Assembly: GCF_042453785.1 (NCBI RefSeq)
Contig: NC_091668.1
Span: forward strand, 503,501 to 567,500
DNA length: 64,000 nucleotides
Reading direction: 5' to 3'
Source of the DNA: Malus domestica
Lineage: Eukaryota > Streptophyta > Magnoliopsida > Rosales > Rosaceae
Under the pieces are notes generated by a model. That model was not told where the DNA came from and did no database searches. It worked only from the letters and a program-made list of their open reading frames with translations. This document shows, in pieces, positions 10,513-22,513 of this stretch (position 1 is its first letter; every line of letters begins with the position of its first letter). Position numbers and translations under genes: made by a program.

Positions 10513-13500
10513 ACTTGTAGATATTAAAATTTCGGTGAAACAAATGTACCAATGCATTAAAATTACAACCTCAACTCATTTCACCTATATCATCCACTTA
10601 CTTCACCTATAATCTCCACTCATTTTACCTACATCATCCACTTACTTCACCTATAATCTCCACTCATTTTACCTACATCATCCACTCATTTCACCTACAT
10701 CATCCACTTACTTCATCTACAATCTCCACTTACTTCACCTACAATCTCCACTCACTTACTTCACCTACAACCTCCACTCATTTCACATACATCATCCACT
10801 TACTTCACCTACAATCATCCACTCATTTTACCTACAACCTCCACTCATTTCACCTACAACCTCCATTCATTTCACATACATCATCCATTTACTTCACTTA
10901 CAATCTCCACTCATTTTACCTACATCATCCACTCATTTCACCTACAACCTCCACTCATTTCACCTACATCATCCACTTACTTCACAAAAAAAAAAAAATG
11001 GTGGTGATTCATTCTCAAAGCCTATAAATAGGCAATGGATCAAAACACCAATTCGCATAAACATTTATCTACTCCCAAATTAAAAGAGAATTCCCCAAAT
11101 CCTTGAAGCTATGAAACTCTAAAGCTTTCAAGCCTTCAACCTCCCAAATTCCCAAGAATCCCGGAGGATCAAGAAAACTCTCTTCGTTCTTCGTCAAATC
11201 CTTGAAGAAATCCACACAACTGATCATCAAGATCAAGCCCTGAAGGTCCTTGAAGATCCGTTCATCTGTTTATCAAGATCAAGCCCAAAGGCCCTTAAAG
11301 ATCCGTTCATCCATCAACCTTCAAGATCAAGCTCCGAATGCCCTTGAAAAAACTTTTAACCGTTCATCCAAGATCAAACCTCAAATGCCCTTGGATCAAC
11401 AACACTATCCACAAATCTACAACTTATGGAGATCGAATCAGAGGACCAAATTACAAAGAGATTGTAACCCCAAAATCATTAACACCAAAATATTATTTTG
11501 TACACGTATTCTTGTTTCAGGAATTTGCCGTGTTCACAAATTTGGCACGCCTGGTGAGATCATCTCTACTTCCTATCTCTTTCTCCATTCAAGAAATCCA
11601 AAGCACACCTCCAAAATCAATGGCGTCAAATGAGGGACAAGCCGTTCACGCAACTATCGGCGTTACCTCCATTGAACAACAACTGGCTCAAATGAGTGAA
11701 GTAATTGCAAGGCTCACAAAGATTGCGGAGGAGAAAAACTTGCAAATCACTGCACTCATCAACCGTCTAGAGGTGCATCACGACTTGAAAGCAGAACCAA
11801 GCTCCCTTCCAACCAAGAGGACCGAAGAAGGTTTCGACCCAAACGCCTACAAGCTTATGTCAAAGGCTGGGTACGACTTCCCTTCCTTTTCAAATCTTGG
11901 AAAGAAGGTTGCAAACATCGTCAACGACAGAGAACGTAACCTCACCGAGTCTTAAAAGAAGTTGAAGGAGCATGGTTATGGAGTTGACAACAACAAAGCT
12001 AGACTTGGCTTCACACCAAATGCACCCATGAAGATTTCAAGCAAAGCGAAAAATGCTAGCGCTCAACATATCATCGTGAGCATTGAACAAGATCAAGAGA
12101 AGCCTAAACCCGCCCCTCGAACTTCAGTATTCGATAGCCTGAATTGTTCAAAACCCATAATTTCGACACTTGATAGCATTGGTGGTCAAGACCGAACTTC
12201 CGTCTTCAAGTTTGTGAACACCAATGCGATTAAGTGCCGAAATTATGGGTTTTGAACGATTCAGGCTAGCGAAGACTGAAGTTCGAGGGGCCGGTTTAGG
12301 CTCATCTTGATCTTGTTCAATGCTTACGCTAATCTTCACGGGTGCATTTGATGTGAAGCCAAGTCCAGCTTTGTTGTTGTCAACTCTGTAACCATGCTCC
12401 TTCAACTTCTTTTGAGTCTCGGTGAGGTTATGTTCTTTATTGCTGACGATGTTTGCAACCTTCTTTCCAAGATTTGAAGAGGAAGCAAAGTCGTACCCAG
12501 CCTTTAACATGAGCTTGTAGGTGTTTGGGTCGAAACCTTATTCGGTCCTCTTGGTTGGAAGGGAGCTTGGTTCTGCTTTCACGTCGTGATGCACCTCTAG
12601 ACGGTTGATGAGTGCGGTGATTTGCAAGTTTTTCTCCTTCGCGGTCTTTGTGAGCCTTTCAATTGCTTCACTCATTTGAGCCAGCTGTTGTACAATAGAG
12701 GTAGAGCCGATGGTTGCGAGAACGGCCTGTCCCTCATTTGACGCCATTGATTTTGGAGGTGTGCTTTGGATTTCTTAAACAGAGAAAGAGTGAGAGGTAG
12801 AGATGATCCCACGGGGCGTGCCAAATTTGTGAACACATAAAATTCCTGAAGCAAGAACATGTGTACAAAATAATATTTTGGTGTTAATGATTTTAGGGTT
12901 ACAATCTCTTTGTAATTTGGTCATCTGATTCGATCTCCATAAGGTGTAGATTTGTGGATTGTGTTGTTGATCCAAGGGCCTTTGAGGCTTGATCTTGGAT
13001 GAACGGTTGGAAGTTTCTTCAAGGGCCTTCGGGGCTTGATCTTGAAGGTTGATAGATGAACGGATCTTCAAGGCCTTTGGGCTTGATCTTGATAAACGTA
13101 TGAACGGATCTTCAAGAGCCTTCGGGGCTTGATCTTGATGATCAGTTGTGTGGATTTCTTCAAAGATTTGATGAAGAACAAAGAGAGCTTTCTTGATCCT
13201 CCAGGATTCTTGGGAATTTGAGAGGTTGGAGGCTTGAAAGCTTTAGAGTTTCATAACTTCAAGAATTTGGGAAATTCTCTTCTAATTTGGGAGTAGAGAA
13301 ATGTATATGTGAATTGGTGTTTTGATCGCTTGATAGAGAAACCTATTTATAGGCTTTGAGAATGAATCGCCACCATCATTTTTTTTGTGAAGTAAGTGGA
13401 TGATGTAGGTGAAATGAGTGTAGGTTGTAGGTGAAGTAAGTGGATGATGTAGGTGAAATAAGTGGATGTTGTAATTTTAATGCATTGGTACATTTATTTC

Positions 13501-13527
13501 ACCAAAATTTCGATTTCTACAAAATTT
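10513..13527. mobile_element. Inverted pair of broken LTR-element fragments (gag-type)
   Basis: Two copies of one LTR-element segment lie tail to tail: 10513 to about 12171 on the plus strand and about 12231-13527 on the minus strand, with a central spacer of about 60 bases. Each copy has a promoter-like part with a TATA box (cctataaatagg near 11022, and its complement near 13350), a leader ending ttggcacgcctggt or similar, and a gag-like frame. That frame begins MASNEGQAVHATIGVTS, with a coiled-coil-like stretch (AQMSEVIARLTKIAEEKNLQ). No reverse transcriptase, integrase or full LTR pair is visible. It is a non-autonomous or decayed fossil, with a few breaks. The arms differ by scattered substitutions and in the length of an internal tandem repeat, so the duplication is old but not ancient. 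Confidence 0.75.
10570..10985. repeat. Tandem repeat of about 22-45 bp units (cacttacttcacctacaatctc)
   Basis: Degenerate units of the form 'ccactcatttcacctacatcat' and 'ccacttacttcacctacaatct' repeat for about 415 bases in the left arm of the inverted pair. The matching place in the right arm (about 13385-13480) holds only about four units, so the array has expanded or contracted since the arms formed. Confidence 0.8.
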
Positions 13528-13884
13528 AAAAGAGTTAACTACTCTCTCCATGCCAATTGGTATTCGGGTAGAATCTCAAATTATTTAATGAATCAGACTT
13601 GAGTAGTCCATGTATAAAGCCCAACATCTACACATGCTTTACGTCATCCAGTTAAACTCGTGCACCTGGATTGAATTTTCCTCTTCGTATATCAGAGTAA
13701 TTTAGAAACATTCATTTGTTAAATAAAAAATGTAACAAGAAATCATCACAAATTTAGCAAACTCTTTACCAAAACAGTCTCCAAACTCAACAAAACCTAA
13801 CAAGAAGGTTTCTGGTTGAAGAACATCAACAACTAATTTATTCAAGTCTGCAATTAAGTGAGCTAACTGCAGGGCTGATCAACT
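13528..13884. other. Spacer and 3' flank of the glutathione transferase gene
   Basis: No gene or recognised repeat is seen. The part near 13800-13884 is probably 3' untranslated sequence of the minus-strand glutathione transferase. Confidence 0.4.
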
Positions 13885-14736
13885 TTAAGTAGGCTTTTGC
13901 ATCTCAACCACCTTCTGCCACGACTCCCGGCTCGATATCTCAGACCACCACCTTCCCACATTCTCTCTCGAAGTAATCAGCTCTCCCCTGTCCGTGGCAT
14001 TCACCAGGTACTGCGTGTTGGGCAAGTGCGACAGATCAGCCAGCGAGAATTCATCCCCCGCCAAGAACCGGCTCCCCCCCAGCCTCTTTTCGTACACATC
14101 CAGCACCTTGGCAAGCTTCTCTTCGTTCTGCCTTATCACTCCCTCGTCTTGCTTCAGCTTCATTCTCGGCGCAAATGCTAGCTGAAACACCAGCGTTGAG
14201 CTCGGAGGGCTGAAGCTCTGCCCTTCGGCCTCCAGCCACTGATCTATTGAGGCTTTCGCCAATGGATTCATTCCGTACAAACCCTTGTTTCCCTTATCTG
14301 CATACTTGTTACATATGTACCGGCATATGGCTCTGGATTCTGAGTGAAAAAATCATAAATAAATAAACCAATTAAATTATCCATAATTAGGAATTCGCTG
14401 CCGAATTAATGAAATAAAAACAAAGACATTAGGATATATACCGAAGAGGGAGATGTCTTCGTCTTCAAAAGCTGGTACTTGTCCGAATGGCTTAAAGGAA
14501 CACCATATCATGAATGTGAGTCTGTGAGTGAGAGAATGTATACATATATATATACACACGCTATATTATATAGGAAACGATACCTGAATCTTGAGGTAGT
14601 CGGGCTTCTTGTGCTCGCCTTTGGCCATGTTGACGGAAATGAGCTGATAGTCCACCCCTTTCTCATGGAGACAGGCCAACACTCTTGACACCGCCGTCGA
14701 TAACGGTGGTCCGTACACCTTCACCGGAGTCGCCAT
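13885..14736 (-). CDS. Glutathione S-transferase, phi class (GSTF)
   Basis: Three minus-strand exons (14584-14736, 14442-14490, 13885-14339) encode 218 residues, the usual phi-class length with the usual three-exon layout. The N-terminal thioredoxin-like domain begins MATPVKVYGPPLSTAVSRVL; Ser13 aligns with the catalytic serine that lowers the glutathione thiol pKa. The glutathione site continues with KPFGQVPAFEDEDISLF and ESRAICRYI, where the Glu-Ser pair contacts the gamma-glutamyl group. The C-terminal helical domain carries the electrophile-site region (LVFQLAFAPRMKLKQDEGV) and the family-typical FLAGDEFSLADLSHLPNTQY. The enzyme is cytosolic, joining glutathione to electrophiles or binding small phenolics or auxin-like ligands. 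Endogenous substrate is unknown. The TATATATATA run is in an intron and not a promoter signal. Confidence 0.95.
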
Positions 14737-14910
14737 TCGATTTGGACTTGGATTTTGAGATTGGATGGGTTTCCAATTGTCTTCTTGTACTGTTTTACAC
14801 CATACAAAAGGAGGACGAGATGCTCTGCCACTTTATCCCTTACTTAAAAATGGTGGGTTCGTTGGTCCCACCACCTCACCTAACTGTAAAAGATGCCACT
14901 AAAACTTACA

Positions 14911-15058
14911 AGAGAAATGTTACTCTTCATTTACTCTCTGTCGTCTAACAGTTTAACGTAAATTATCATGTCAACGTTATAAATTACTGTGCCGAAAATA
15001 TAACATGACAGAGTCCACAGAGAGTCCCACTTTTTAGAGAGTTTTCATAGCATTTCTC
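14911..15058. mobile_element. Small inverted-repeat element with 8-bp target duplication
   Basis: 148 bp between near-identical 8-bp repeats aacttaca (14903-14910) and aacttata (15059-15066). The ends agagaaatg and catttctc are inverted. An 8-bp duplication suggests hAT-type mobilisation. It has no coding content and sits upstream of the glutathione transferase. Confidence 0.6.
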
Positions 15059-15066
15059 AACTTATA

Positions 15067-15645
15067 AACGCAAAGCTCACTGGTTTTTTTTAAATATTTT
15101 AAAGGCCCAAATTTGTTTTGAGCTTAAAGAACGTAGGGAAATGAGAATAGATGAATCGGGTTAATATAACTGGTCTCGGCCCAGTAACCCAAATCACCCC
15201 TAGCATTAACAAGAGTTTTGCTCTCCTAAGCATCAAAAGACAATAAAGAACGGTTGAAATTAAACTAAATAACGCTCGCTCAAGAAAAATGATGAGCAGG
15301 AGAGAATCATGCACATTAACAATTTGGACGAGAAACGAAGCCTTGGGAAACTGATATTTCATATATCTTTCAAATCAGACATTGAATACATGCAAGACAA
15401 TGGAAGAAGAATTGAGCTACCAAATCCGAAATTAGAATCGACAAGTCGATCTTTAACATCAGATATCTCATGATTTAGAAACCTCTTCACTATTCTATTT
15501 CTCACCTAATATTTTCCTCGTGAAACATAATAAGCCCGTCGCTAAACTGATTGGAAAACGTACACAATCAAAGATATTAAGGTTTCACTGATTGTGCAAA
15601 GTTAATATAAAAGCAGCATCACCTGCAGGAAGATTCTTCCTGAAG
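15067..15645. other. Spacer between GSTF and MED30
   Basis: No gene is recognised. The right part (about 15480-15645) is likely the 3' untranslated region of MED30 on the minus strand. Confidence 0.4.
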
Positions 15646-16936
15646 TCAGACGGAACAAGGACTTTGCCAAGTTGATATGTCAGTGATAAGATCCCGTAGT
15701 TGATCTATTAGAAATTTGATATACAAATTCTTGTTCGCAAGCTCCTACAAAACAAAACAACGTCGATTGAAACTTTCACAGAAACATTGGAGCAACAGCT
15801 AAAGCGCTTGTCAAAGACTAAAATTCCATATAATTAAAGACATGAACTCTCCAAACAAGGTTCAACCCCTCCAGACATGGTAGATGAGAAATCATCAACC
15901 TTACCTTTCTCAAATTGGTGGCTCGCTCATCTAACTTCTCAATTTCAGCTTCATCTGCCGGTGATTCTGAACCGACTGCAGTTGAACTAGTTTTGTATGT
16001 TGCCTATTTTAAAATGAACATATGTATGTTAGCTAACTAATATGGTTCACAAACTGTGATATCTCAATCCAAAATAAAACCACTCAGATTAGATGCATAC
16101 ACACATATAAACTCAAGACAAAGAACCATTCACAATGACAATATACCTAAAGTGTTGACTCTTATAACATTCCAAGTTTTTCATTGAAGCATTTGCTGCA
16201 TTTCACGAAGTTCGAGATTTCAAGTAAACGGAGCAAACATTTCATTCAATTCAGCGGTTAAAGCTTGTCACTTTCCTACGCAAAATCAACGGAAATCTCT
16301 ACTCATCCAGTTCAAGTGGTTCAGTCAATCAAGTAATTTCAATTATTTCCTGATTTTATAAATTAAAAAAACACTGCACTGGATCCTCCACCACACAAAT
16401 AACCACTTGAAGAAATCATACTTTACATGGTCATTGGCATTGGTTAAATACGAATGCATAAATGTGATTATGTAGGCAATTTCACTATTTAATTTGACAA
16501 CTATGGATCGAAAATTGACCAAATTAAAGAAAAGGGTGTCAGAAATCACCTTCTGAGATTTGGGAATTGCGGCGAGAACGGCACGAAGCCAGCCCACAGA
16601 TTTCTTATACCGAAATCGAGCCTCCTCAAGAGCTCCACCGGTGCCAGGACCACCAGCGCCAACCAAGTCTCCATGGTAATGGGAAGAAGTGTTTTCAGAA
16701 GAAGACGAATCGCCGTTATTGACGCCATTAGAGTGGGAGGAAGGGCCATTTGCAGCGTTAGAGGAGGCGGTGCCGGTGGAGGACCACAAGGTGGGGTTGC
16801 AGAGCTCGTCGTTCATGGAGGAGAGGATCTGGAAAGCTGCCTCGATGGTTTCTTCTAGATGCTTCTGGCCTTCCATTGCTAGCTCTTGCGTCGTCTGAGG
16901 GCTTGCTGTTAATTCATTGGCATCCTTCTCTTCCAT
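15646..16936 (-). CDS. MED30: Mediator complex subunit 30
   Basis: Three minus-strand exons (16550-16936, 15905-16003, 15646-15744), all phase 0, encode 194 residues. The start ATG lies at 16934-16936. The hallmark N-terminal block is [20 protein letters not shown] followed by [18 protein letters not shown] Ser/Asn/Gly-rich linker (about 55-95) leads to [20 protein letters not shown], then a coiled-coil-like exon 2 ([17 protein letters not shown]) and exon 3 ([20 protein letters not shown]). MED30 is a head-module subunit of Mediator, the nuclear bridge between transcription factors and RNA polymerase II. Length and layout fit the plant orthologue. Only the variable linker differs from what I recall of Arabidopsis. 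An alternative reading through the first donor gives no conserved sequence, which supports the splice sites chosen. Confidence 0.95.
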
Positions 16937-17165
16937 TCTATTGGAAGCTGCGCGACGGAGAGTGAGAATGGATTATGGAGAAAGTGTTTTGACAATGGAG
17001 ATAAAACAGCAGTTTCTTAGGCGTTGTAGATCTTATGTTATTGGGCCCTTGTATTCTTTTCGAACAATAATTGACTATTCAAATGATGAATTAAAATTGT
17101 TCGTCGTGGATATATCGAATTTCATATTTATAATTAGAATTGTTCATATTATAAATCATCTTATA

Positions 17166-17241
17166 AAAATCATCTTTGAAATAAATCAGTTAAAACTAAA
17201 GTTAAAAATCATCTTTGAAATAAATCAGTTAAAACTAAAGT
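17166..17241. repeat. 38-bp direct tandem duplication
   Basis: The unit 'aatcatctttgaaataaatc' continuing to 'agttaaaactaaagtt' occurs twice back to back with no visible difference, so it is recent. It lies in spacer upstream of MED30. Confidence 0.75.
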
Positions 17242-17414
17242 TGTTTAGTCGTTGAACTATATAAAAACAAATGAATGGAATTGGTAAAAACATTACAAGT
17301 TGTCTATGTATTTGCTATAATAGATTGACTAAACGACTTTAGTTTTAATTTATTTTTTGCAGATATGATCTTTACAATGTGATTGATAATATGAACCGTT
17401 TTGATTATAAGTAC

Positions 17415-17896
17415 CACTGTTCTAAAAATCCCCGCCTAGAGCCGCCTAGGCGCTAGGTCCCAGCCCACCGCCCCGATTAATGCCTAGGCCCTAGTCCACC
17501 GCCTAGACCACCTAGGCACCTGCCTAGCCCGCCTAGGCACCCGCCTAGACCCGCCTAGGCACCCGCCTAGACCCGCCTAGGTTGCAACTCACTTAGACAG
17601 AAAATACATAACTTTCATTTTGCATTTTTTTTTCTTCAATAAATTGTAAGAGACTTGTTGCTTACTTGAATGAACAAACATTATATCCTTATTTCACATG
17701 TTTTCATTATGTTCCAATACTTCATGATATATATGCATTCTATTTTGTAGTTTATGATAAAATTATATATATTTCAAGTAGAAGCAGACACTTATTTACC
17801 TGAAATATGATAGATTTACTTAAATTCGCCTAGTCCGCCTAGGCGCTAGGCCCCAGCCCGCCGCCCGACTAGCGCCTAGCGACTTTTAGAACCTTG
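17415..17896. mobile_element. hAT-type MITE with cctaggc-rich ends, copy 1
   Basis: A 482-bp element lies between perfect 8-bp repeats ataagtac (17407-17414 and 17897-17904). Its ends CACTGTTCTAAAA and, inverted, CAAGGTTCTAAAA match at most positions. Next to both ends lie GC-rich runs built from cgcctaggc units, tandemly repeated at 17500-17580. The 8-bp target duplication and CA...TG ends indicate the hAT superfamily. It has no coding sequence. A diverged second copy lies at 50565-50995, sharing the interior 'ataagagacttgttg' region. Confidence 0.8.
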
Positions 17897-18099
17897 ATAA
17901 GTACAAAGCTCTGTGATTGAAATACTAAAAGTTTTGAGTAGGAGTTCCTACTTATATTTAAGTAGCCAAGTAATGTTCTTTTTTTTTTCTTTCAAATGTT
18001 GTTCAAGGATGAGACCCGAACTTAACATATAATTTCGGTCAACTCAACCTAAATCTTAAAAAACATTCAGCTGTAAATTAGCGCATTCTATCAGCGCAT

Positions 18100-18400
18100 G
18101 AACTCGGCTGAAGCAATGGTTTCTAAATTTTAGCTCGATTGGAGCTTTGGTTTCTGAACTTTAGCTCAATTGGAGCCTTGGTTCTTGAACTTTAGCTCGA
18201 TTGGAGCTTTTGGCGTATTCCGTTAGAACTTCCATCCAAAGAGTTTAAGGGGACAAAAAGTGAATGAAAGTTTAACGGAGTTAGCCAAAAGGATTATTAT
18301 TACAAATTATAACAAGTTAAGGAACCACCACTCACAAATTTTTAATTTAGAGACTAAAGCTCCAATTAGACCAAAGTTCGAGACCATAGCTCCGAATTTT
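18100..18400. repeat. Inverted-repeat element with 30-bp tandem units
   Basis: Three tandem units of 'ttagctcgattggagctttggtttctgaac' type (18117-18220) are partly mirrored in inverse orientation at 18350-18395 (actaaagctccaattagaccaaagttcgagacc). It is probably a degraded MITE. No coding content. Confidence 0.5.
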
Positions 18401-18619
18401 TTTAATAAGAATAGAAACAAAATAGTTTAGTACAAAACTTAACATCTGGATTGAGTAGGAACTACCATGATTGAAACATCATGCATAACCTACATGTGTC
18501 TGAAACTACAAGCATCTTCTGTTATTTCTCATCAATCATTCGTTCCGAAGAACCCTCATCCGTCATTCCGGTACTGCAGGTCTTAGTTTGAAAGTGGCAA
18601 CAGCGTACTTGGAAGTTTA

Positions 18620-21600
18620 TTAACTTGCTGGCTTCGGGGCACTGGTTGTCCAATTTGAAGGACGTCTGTCGGAGGTTAAACTTGGCATGGCTCGGACGTT
18701 GATGTCAATAGGCAGTAACCGGTACTCAATATCGAGCTCTCTGAATACTTTGATCATCTCTTCGACCAAAAGGCTTCTCCTCCTCCATCTCTCCTCTATG
18801 TCCTGATAGTTCATCTTGTGTGTCGGCCATACCGATATCATCAGTCTGTTCAAATCCAGCACATCCCTTGTGACCAGCAACGGATCATCATGCCAGTGAT
18901 CCTTCCTGCTTTTCATATACCTGCATAACATGTTAAGTAGCCAGAGCCCAGATTAAGACTGATTCAATTTGGATAAACATGATCCAACAATAAAACGCGT
19001 ATTTTATGCAGTCGATTATCATATGATGGGTGTACTTCCTTCCTAGAAAAGGCCGAAGGGCCTTTACACGTTACACTAAACATTCCATAACATGAATGGA
19101 TGTGTTGTTTCGAAAATATTAGAGAAAAAAAACAGGAAAAGTAAAATATTCGTTCGAATGCATACTTCTTTAGTCTTTCTTTCATAGTGGCCACCTTCTC
19201 CATAGGAGTTGCGATATGAACACAGAAATCAATAAATTCAACCGTGTCAGGACTACGATGATAATTAGCAATTCCCTTGGTCGCAAGAACACTGTTAGGG
19301 TATATGATCTTCTGGTTATCATACTTCAGAAAGACTGTAGTTAATATATTCATCTCTTCAACTACCATCTGAAACGCAGAGAACACCAAGCAATTAGGGA
19401 AATCTGTATAAACATAAATCCTAAGGTAATACACACAACACAGTAAGCATAACTTCCGACTCAAATTTTCACCTGGACTCCATCCACTTCACAGCGATCA
19501 CCCACATCAAACGGATGCCTTACAAATAGAAAGATGATTGCTTCAAAAACCATCTTACATGTGTTCCCAAAGATGAATGCAAGCAAAAGAAGCTGGGAGC
19601 TTATTAAGAGAAGGTAGTGGCTGACATGAACCCCAAGAATAATTAGCCAGATTATCACAATGACAATAGATACAAGGACATTTATAATTTTATGGAGTTC
19701 GTCCACAGCTGTTTTTGTATCAGTCAAAGACAATGCTAGTGCTCTTCTTTCTTTAAATGCATTGACCTACAAGAAATGAGAAAAACACATCCATCCTTCA
19801 ATTAATGGTTCATCGACGGCAGAAAGCATATCTTACCTCTTGCTTCTCCAAGATTTGGACATGCATAGACTTTACTAGCTGATTAACAGCAAAAACAAAC
19901 AAGAACCAAAGGTAAAAGTGTTAAAAAGGCATTATTACCACCCAATTTTTAAGAGCGGTCTTCCCGATTTTGTCATGTTCACTTGCTGCACCAAAGAGAT
20001 GAAGCGTCTTCAAAGCTTCATCTTTATTCATAAACCGCATCAAATCCTCCAGGCAAATGTGTCTGTCACAACAAAATGCATTAGCACAACACGTTCTAGG
20101 TAAGTCCAAAAAAGTACTTCCCTACATGTTTTTAACGGAAGGATAGAGCTTAACATCTGAGCATGTAATCAAACACTTAACACAGAGATAACACTAAAAT
20201 ACAGAATAAAGCACTCATCAAACCATTCAGTAATTAAACATAGTGCAACTTACATGTAGAGGAAGATCAAACAATATCAATATCGAATGATGAAAAGAAT
20301 TGAATAAACTTACGGGAACCCTGGCTTGGCTACTCTCATGAATATCTTCCTGGCTGCCTCTTTTGCTTGACATTCAGTTGTAATCTTCAAAGAAGACTCG
20401 TCTCCCACATTGGAGTTCAGTATTTGTTCATCTAGAGTGGTTAAGGATCCGTGCCGTATGATGTTTACCATCCTCCTCATACTCCAGGCCGACACATTCT
20501 TCTGATTTAGCTTTTGCAAGTGATCAACCGGGATTTCCTCATCTTGGCTCTCAGACATTGGCCTAGAAACCGCGGGACTCTTCCCTACTCTGGGGCTATT
20601 ATGGCTTCCACTCCCTACAACTCTCCCACTCCTTGTCCTCGGAAAAAGAGTTGCCCTGAGATCACGAGGCATAGCAACCCCGGCCTTCTGAAACTCCCTA
20701 ATCTCAGCTGCCGCGGCCTTTTCCTCTTCCCGTGTGTGTTGCCTTTCAAACATAGGGGGACCAGATAGCGTCTCAAACACATACTGAGTGAACAAAGCCT
20801 CCTGAATCCGGTCGAAAAAGGCGTTGACATGGAAATACAAGGCAAGAACCTTAACAAGTATTGTCTTCAGCAGCCAAATCAATGTCATAAAAAGAAAACA
20901 TACCAAAATCTTGGTCACATAAGGCAAAATCCTATGCTTGGTCTTCTCCTCCACCTTCTTATCAAAAATCAAGCGCCATACCAACAAAACCAATCCTAAC
21001 CACAGACAATTCTGAACAGATCTCCTTAAACCGTATACGAAATACAAAACCCGTTTTCGCAACAAGAAATTTCGCTCTACAAGGAACACAATCACCCGAA
21101 TTCCCCAACCCGAAACCAAACGACCACAAATCAACGCCAGAACCAGAATTTCCCACTTCCACAGCGGAAGATTCCACAAAGTTTTCTTCCTTATTACTGG
21201 AATCCATAGATTGCAAACTAAAGCAGCTATAACGATAACAAGACTCACCCACTGAACCAATGTGAGGGCATCGAACTTGATCTTCTTATACTCATCTGGA
21301 ATGTCTTCGAGGTCGTCGTCATCGAAAGCCGAAGCGTCGTCATCTCTCCGCGGAGTTCGTCCGGAGCCCGCAACTCTGTCCGATTTCACACACGGTTCCT
21401 CAGGTGGTGGGTCGAACAGCCTGGACTTGGTCTTGCTCACCGGCGGTTTCCAGGAGCTTCGGGGGGAGGCATTGGGGCTGCATCGGACAATCTCGGGAGC
21501 TCCGCCCGGGCTGGAGGAAGCTCCCGGCAGATCTCTGCTTCTCCGTTGGACTGATTCAGTAGGGTTCTCTGGGGAGCCGTGAATTATTGGCGACCTTGGA

Positions 21601-21701
21601 GCTGCTTCTCCGTCGACATTTGGTGCAGTCTCTGTATCTTTGCTGGAAGAAGCATCACCGCCGTCGATCTTGGGTAGAACTTGTCCTTCCCTCGCTGCCA
21701 T
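18620..21701 (-). CDS. MscS-like mechanosensitive channel, MSL10 type (copy A)
   Basis: Five minus-strand exons (20314-21701, 19939-20062, 19473-19766, 19166-19368, 18620-18920) join in phase to about 769 residues. The N-terminal cytosolic part (1-150) is Ser/Pro-rich and acidic (DDDDLEDIPDEYKK). Membrane segments lie at about 151-168, 183-203, 231-247 and 262-290. After a long cytosolic loop come two more in exon 3, the last forming the MscS pore and beta domain (FGNTCKMVFEAIIFLFVRHP, FDVGDRCEVDGVQ). Exon 4 has VVEEMNILTTVFLKYDNQKI, then YPNSVLATKGIANY. Exon 5 gives the C-terminal cytosolic cage (ERWRRRSLLVEEMIKVFREL). MSL10 is a plasma-membrane, stretch-gated, moderately anion-selective channel that also signals cell swelling. 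Copy B lies head-to-tail 2.2 kb away. The intact frame and conserved pore suggest function. Extended reading at exon 4 instead of splicing would break the conserved cage. Confidence 0.93.
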
Positions 21702-22119
21702 TTGATAATCCTCTTCTTCTTCTTCTTGATACGATTGCTCCTACTACTGCTGCTGCTCTGGTAGAGGTAGTTGTAGCTCAAGATTTTCTTATCACCTTCC
21801 AATTAAGGAACTGCAGTGCAATAAAAGTTTGGAATGTTTGCCGATAATCAGCGGACACGTGTCCAATAGTTAAAATTGAAATTGAAATTGAAATTAAATT
21901 ATAATTATAATTGGACACCTGTTCACTTGTATTTGGGTTTGGCTGCACCTGCTAAGACCACAAAAGACAAAACTAGGGTTACTTTATACTTTCCCCACTA
22001 TTTTTTTAGTCCTTTCTTTGAGAAAAATCGACGACAGGCTGGCAATGTGATACCGCCATCACAGCATTTTCCCACGGTTTCCGAATCTTTTCTTTCTTTC
22101 GACGAAAAGGACTGTTCGT

Positions 22120-22300
22120 TATGAAATACTTGTTACGATTTTAATTAGAAAATCACACTTTTCAATTTTACCGCCATGTATTAATAAACAAATAGAATTA
22201 CGAAACAAAATGCTCTCAGTATATAAGAGATATTTTTTTAGTGTGTCGAGAACATAACCCGTATATCCAGTGTGATATATAGTGGTGGAAGTTTTTTTTA
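22120..22300. repeat. Spacer repeat X, copy 1
   Basis: About 180 bases (tatgaaatacttgttacgat to gtggtggaagttttttt) recur in direct orientation at 23341-23520 with roughly 85 percent identity by eye. One copy lies upstream of channel copy A and the other downstream of copy B. It may be a trace of the tandem duplication or a dispersed repeat. Confidence 0.65.
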
Positions 22301-22365
22301 GAGAGACTTTGGATGCGGTCTTTAGCTATGAATATTCTTTGATTGAAACCTTGTTGGTTTTTAAT

Positions 22366-22513
22366 GGGGATGTGATATCCACACACCCCTTTCTACTTCT
22401 CCCACATCTTTTTGGTTTTCGGCCGTCGGATCGGATGAATTGAAGAAGATTAAAGGACAAAAATTAATAAGGGGTGTGTGAGAAGTAAAAAGGGGTGTGT
22501 GGATAGCACACCC
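22366..22513. mobile_element. MITE with ggggtgtgtggatagcacaccc ends
   Basis: 148 bp between 7-bp repeats ttttaat (22359-22365 and 22514-22520). Its inverted ends contain 'tgatatccacacacccctttc' and the complement 'ggggtgtgtggatagcaca'. The middle (gtcggatcggatgaattgaag) resembles sequence near 7440-7470. It is non-autonomous. Confidence 0.65.
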
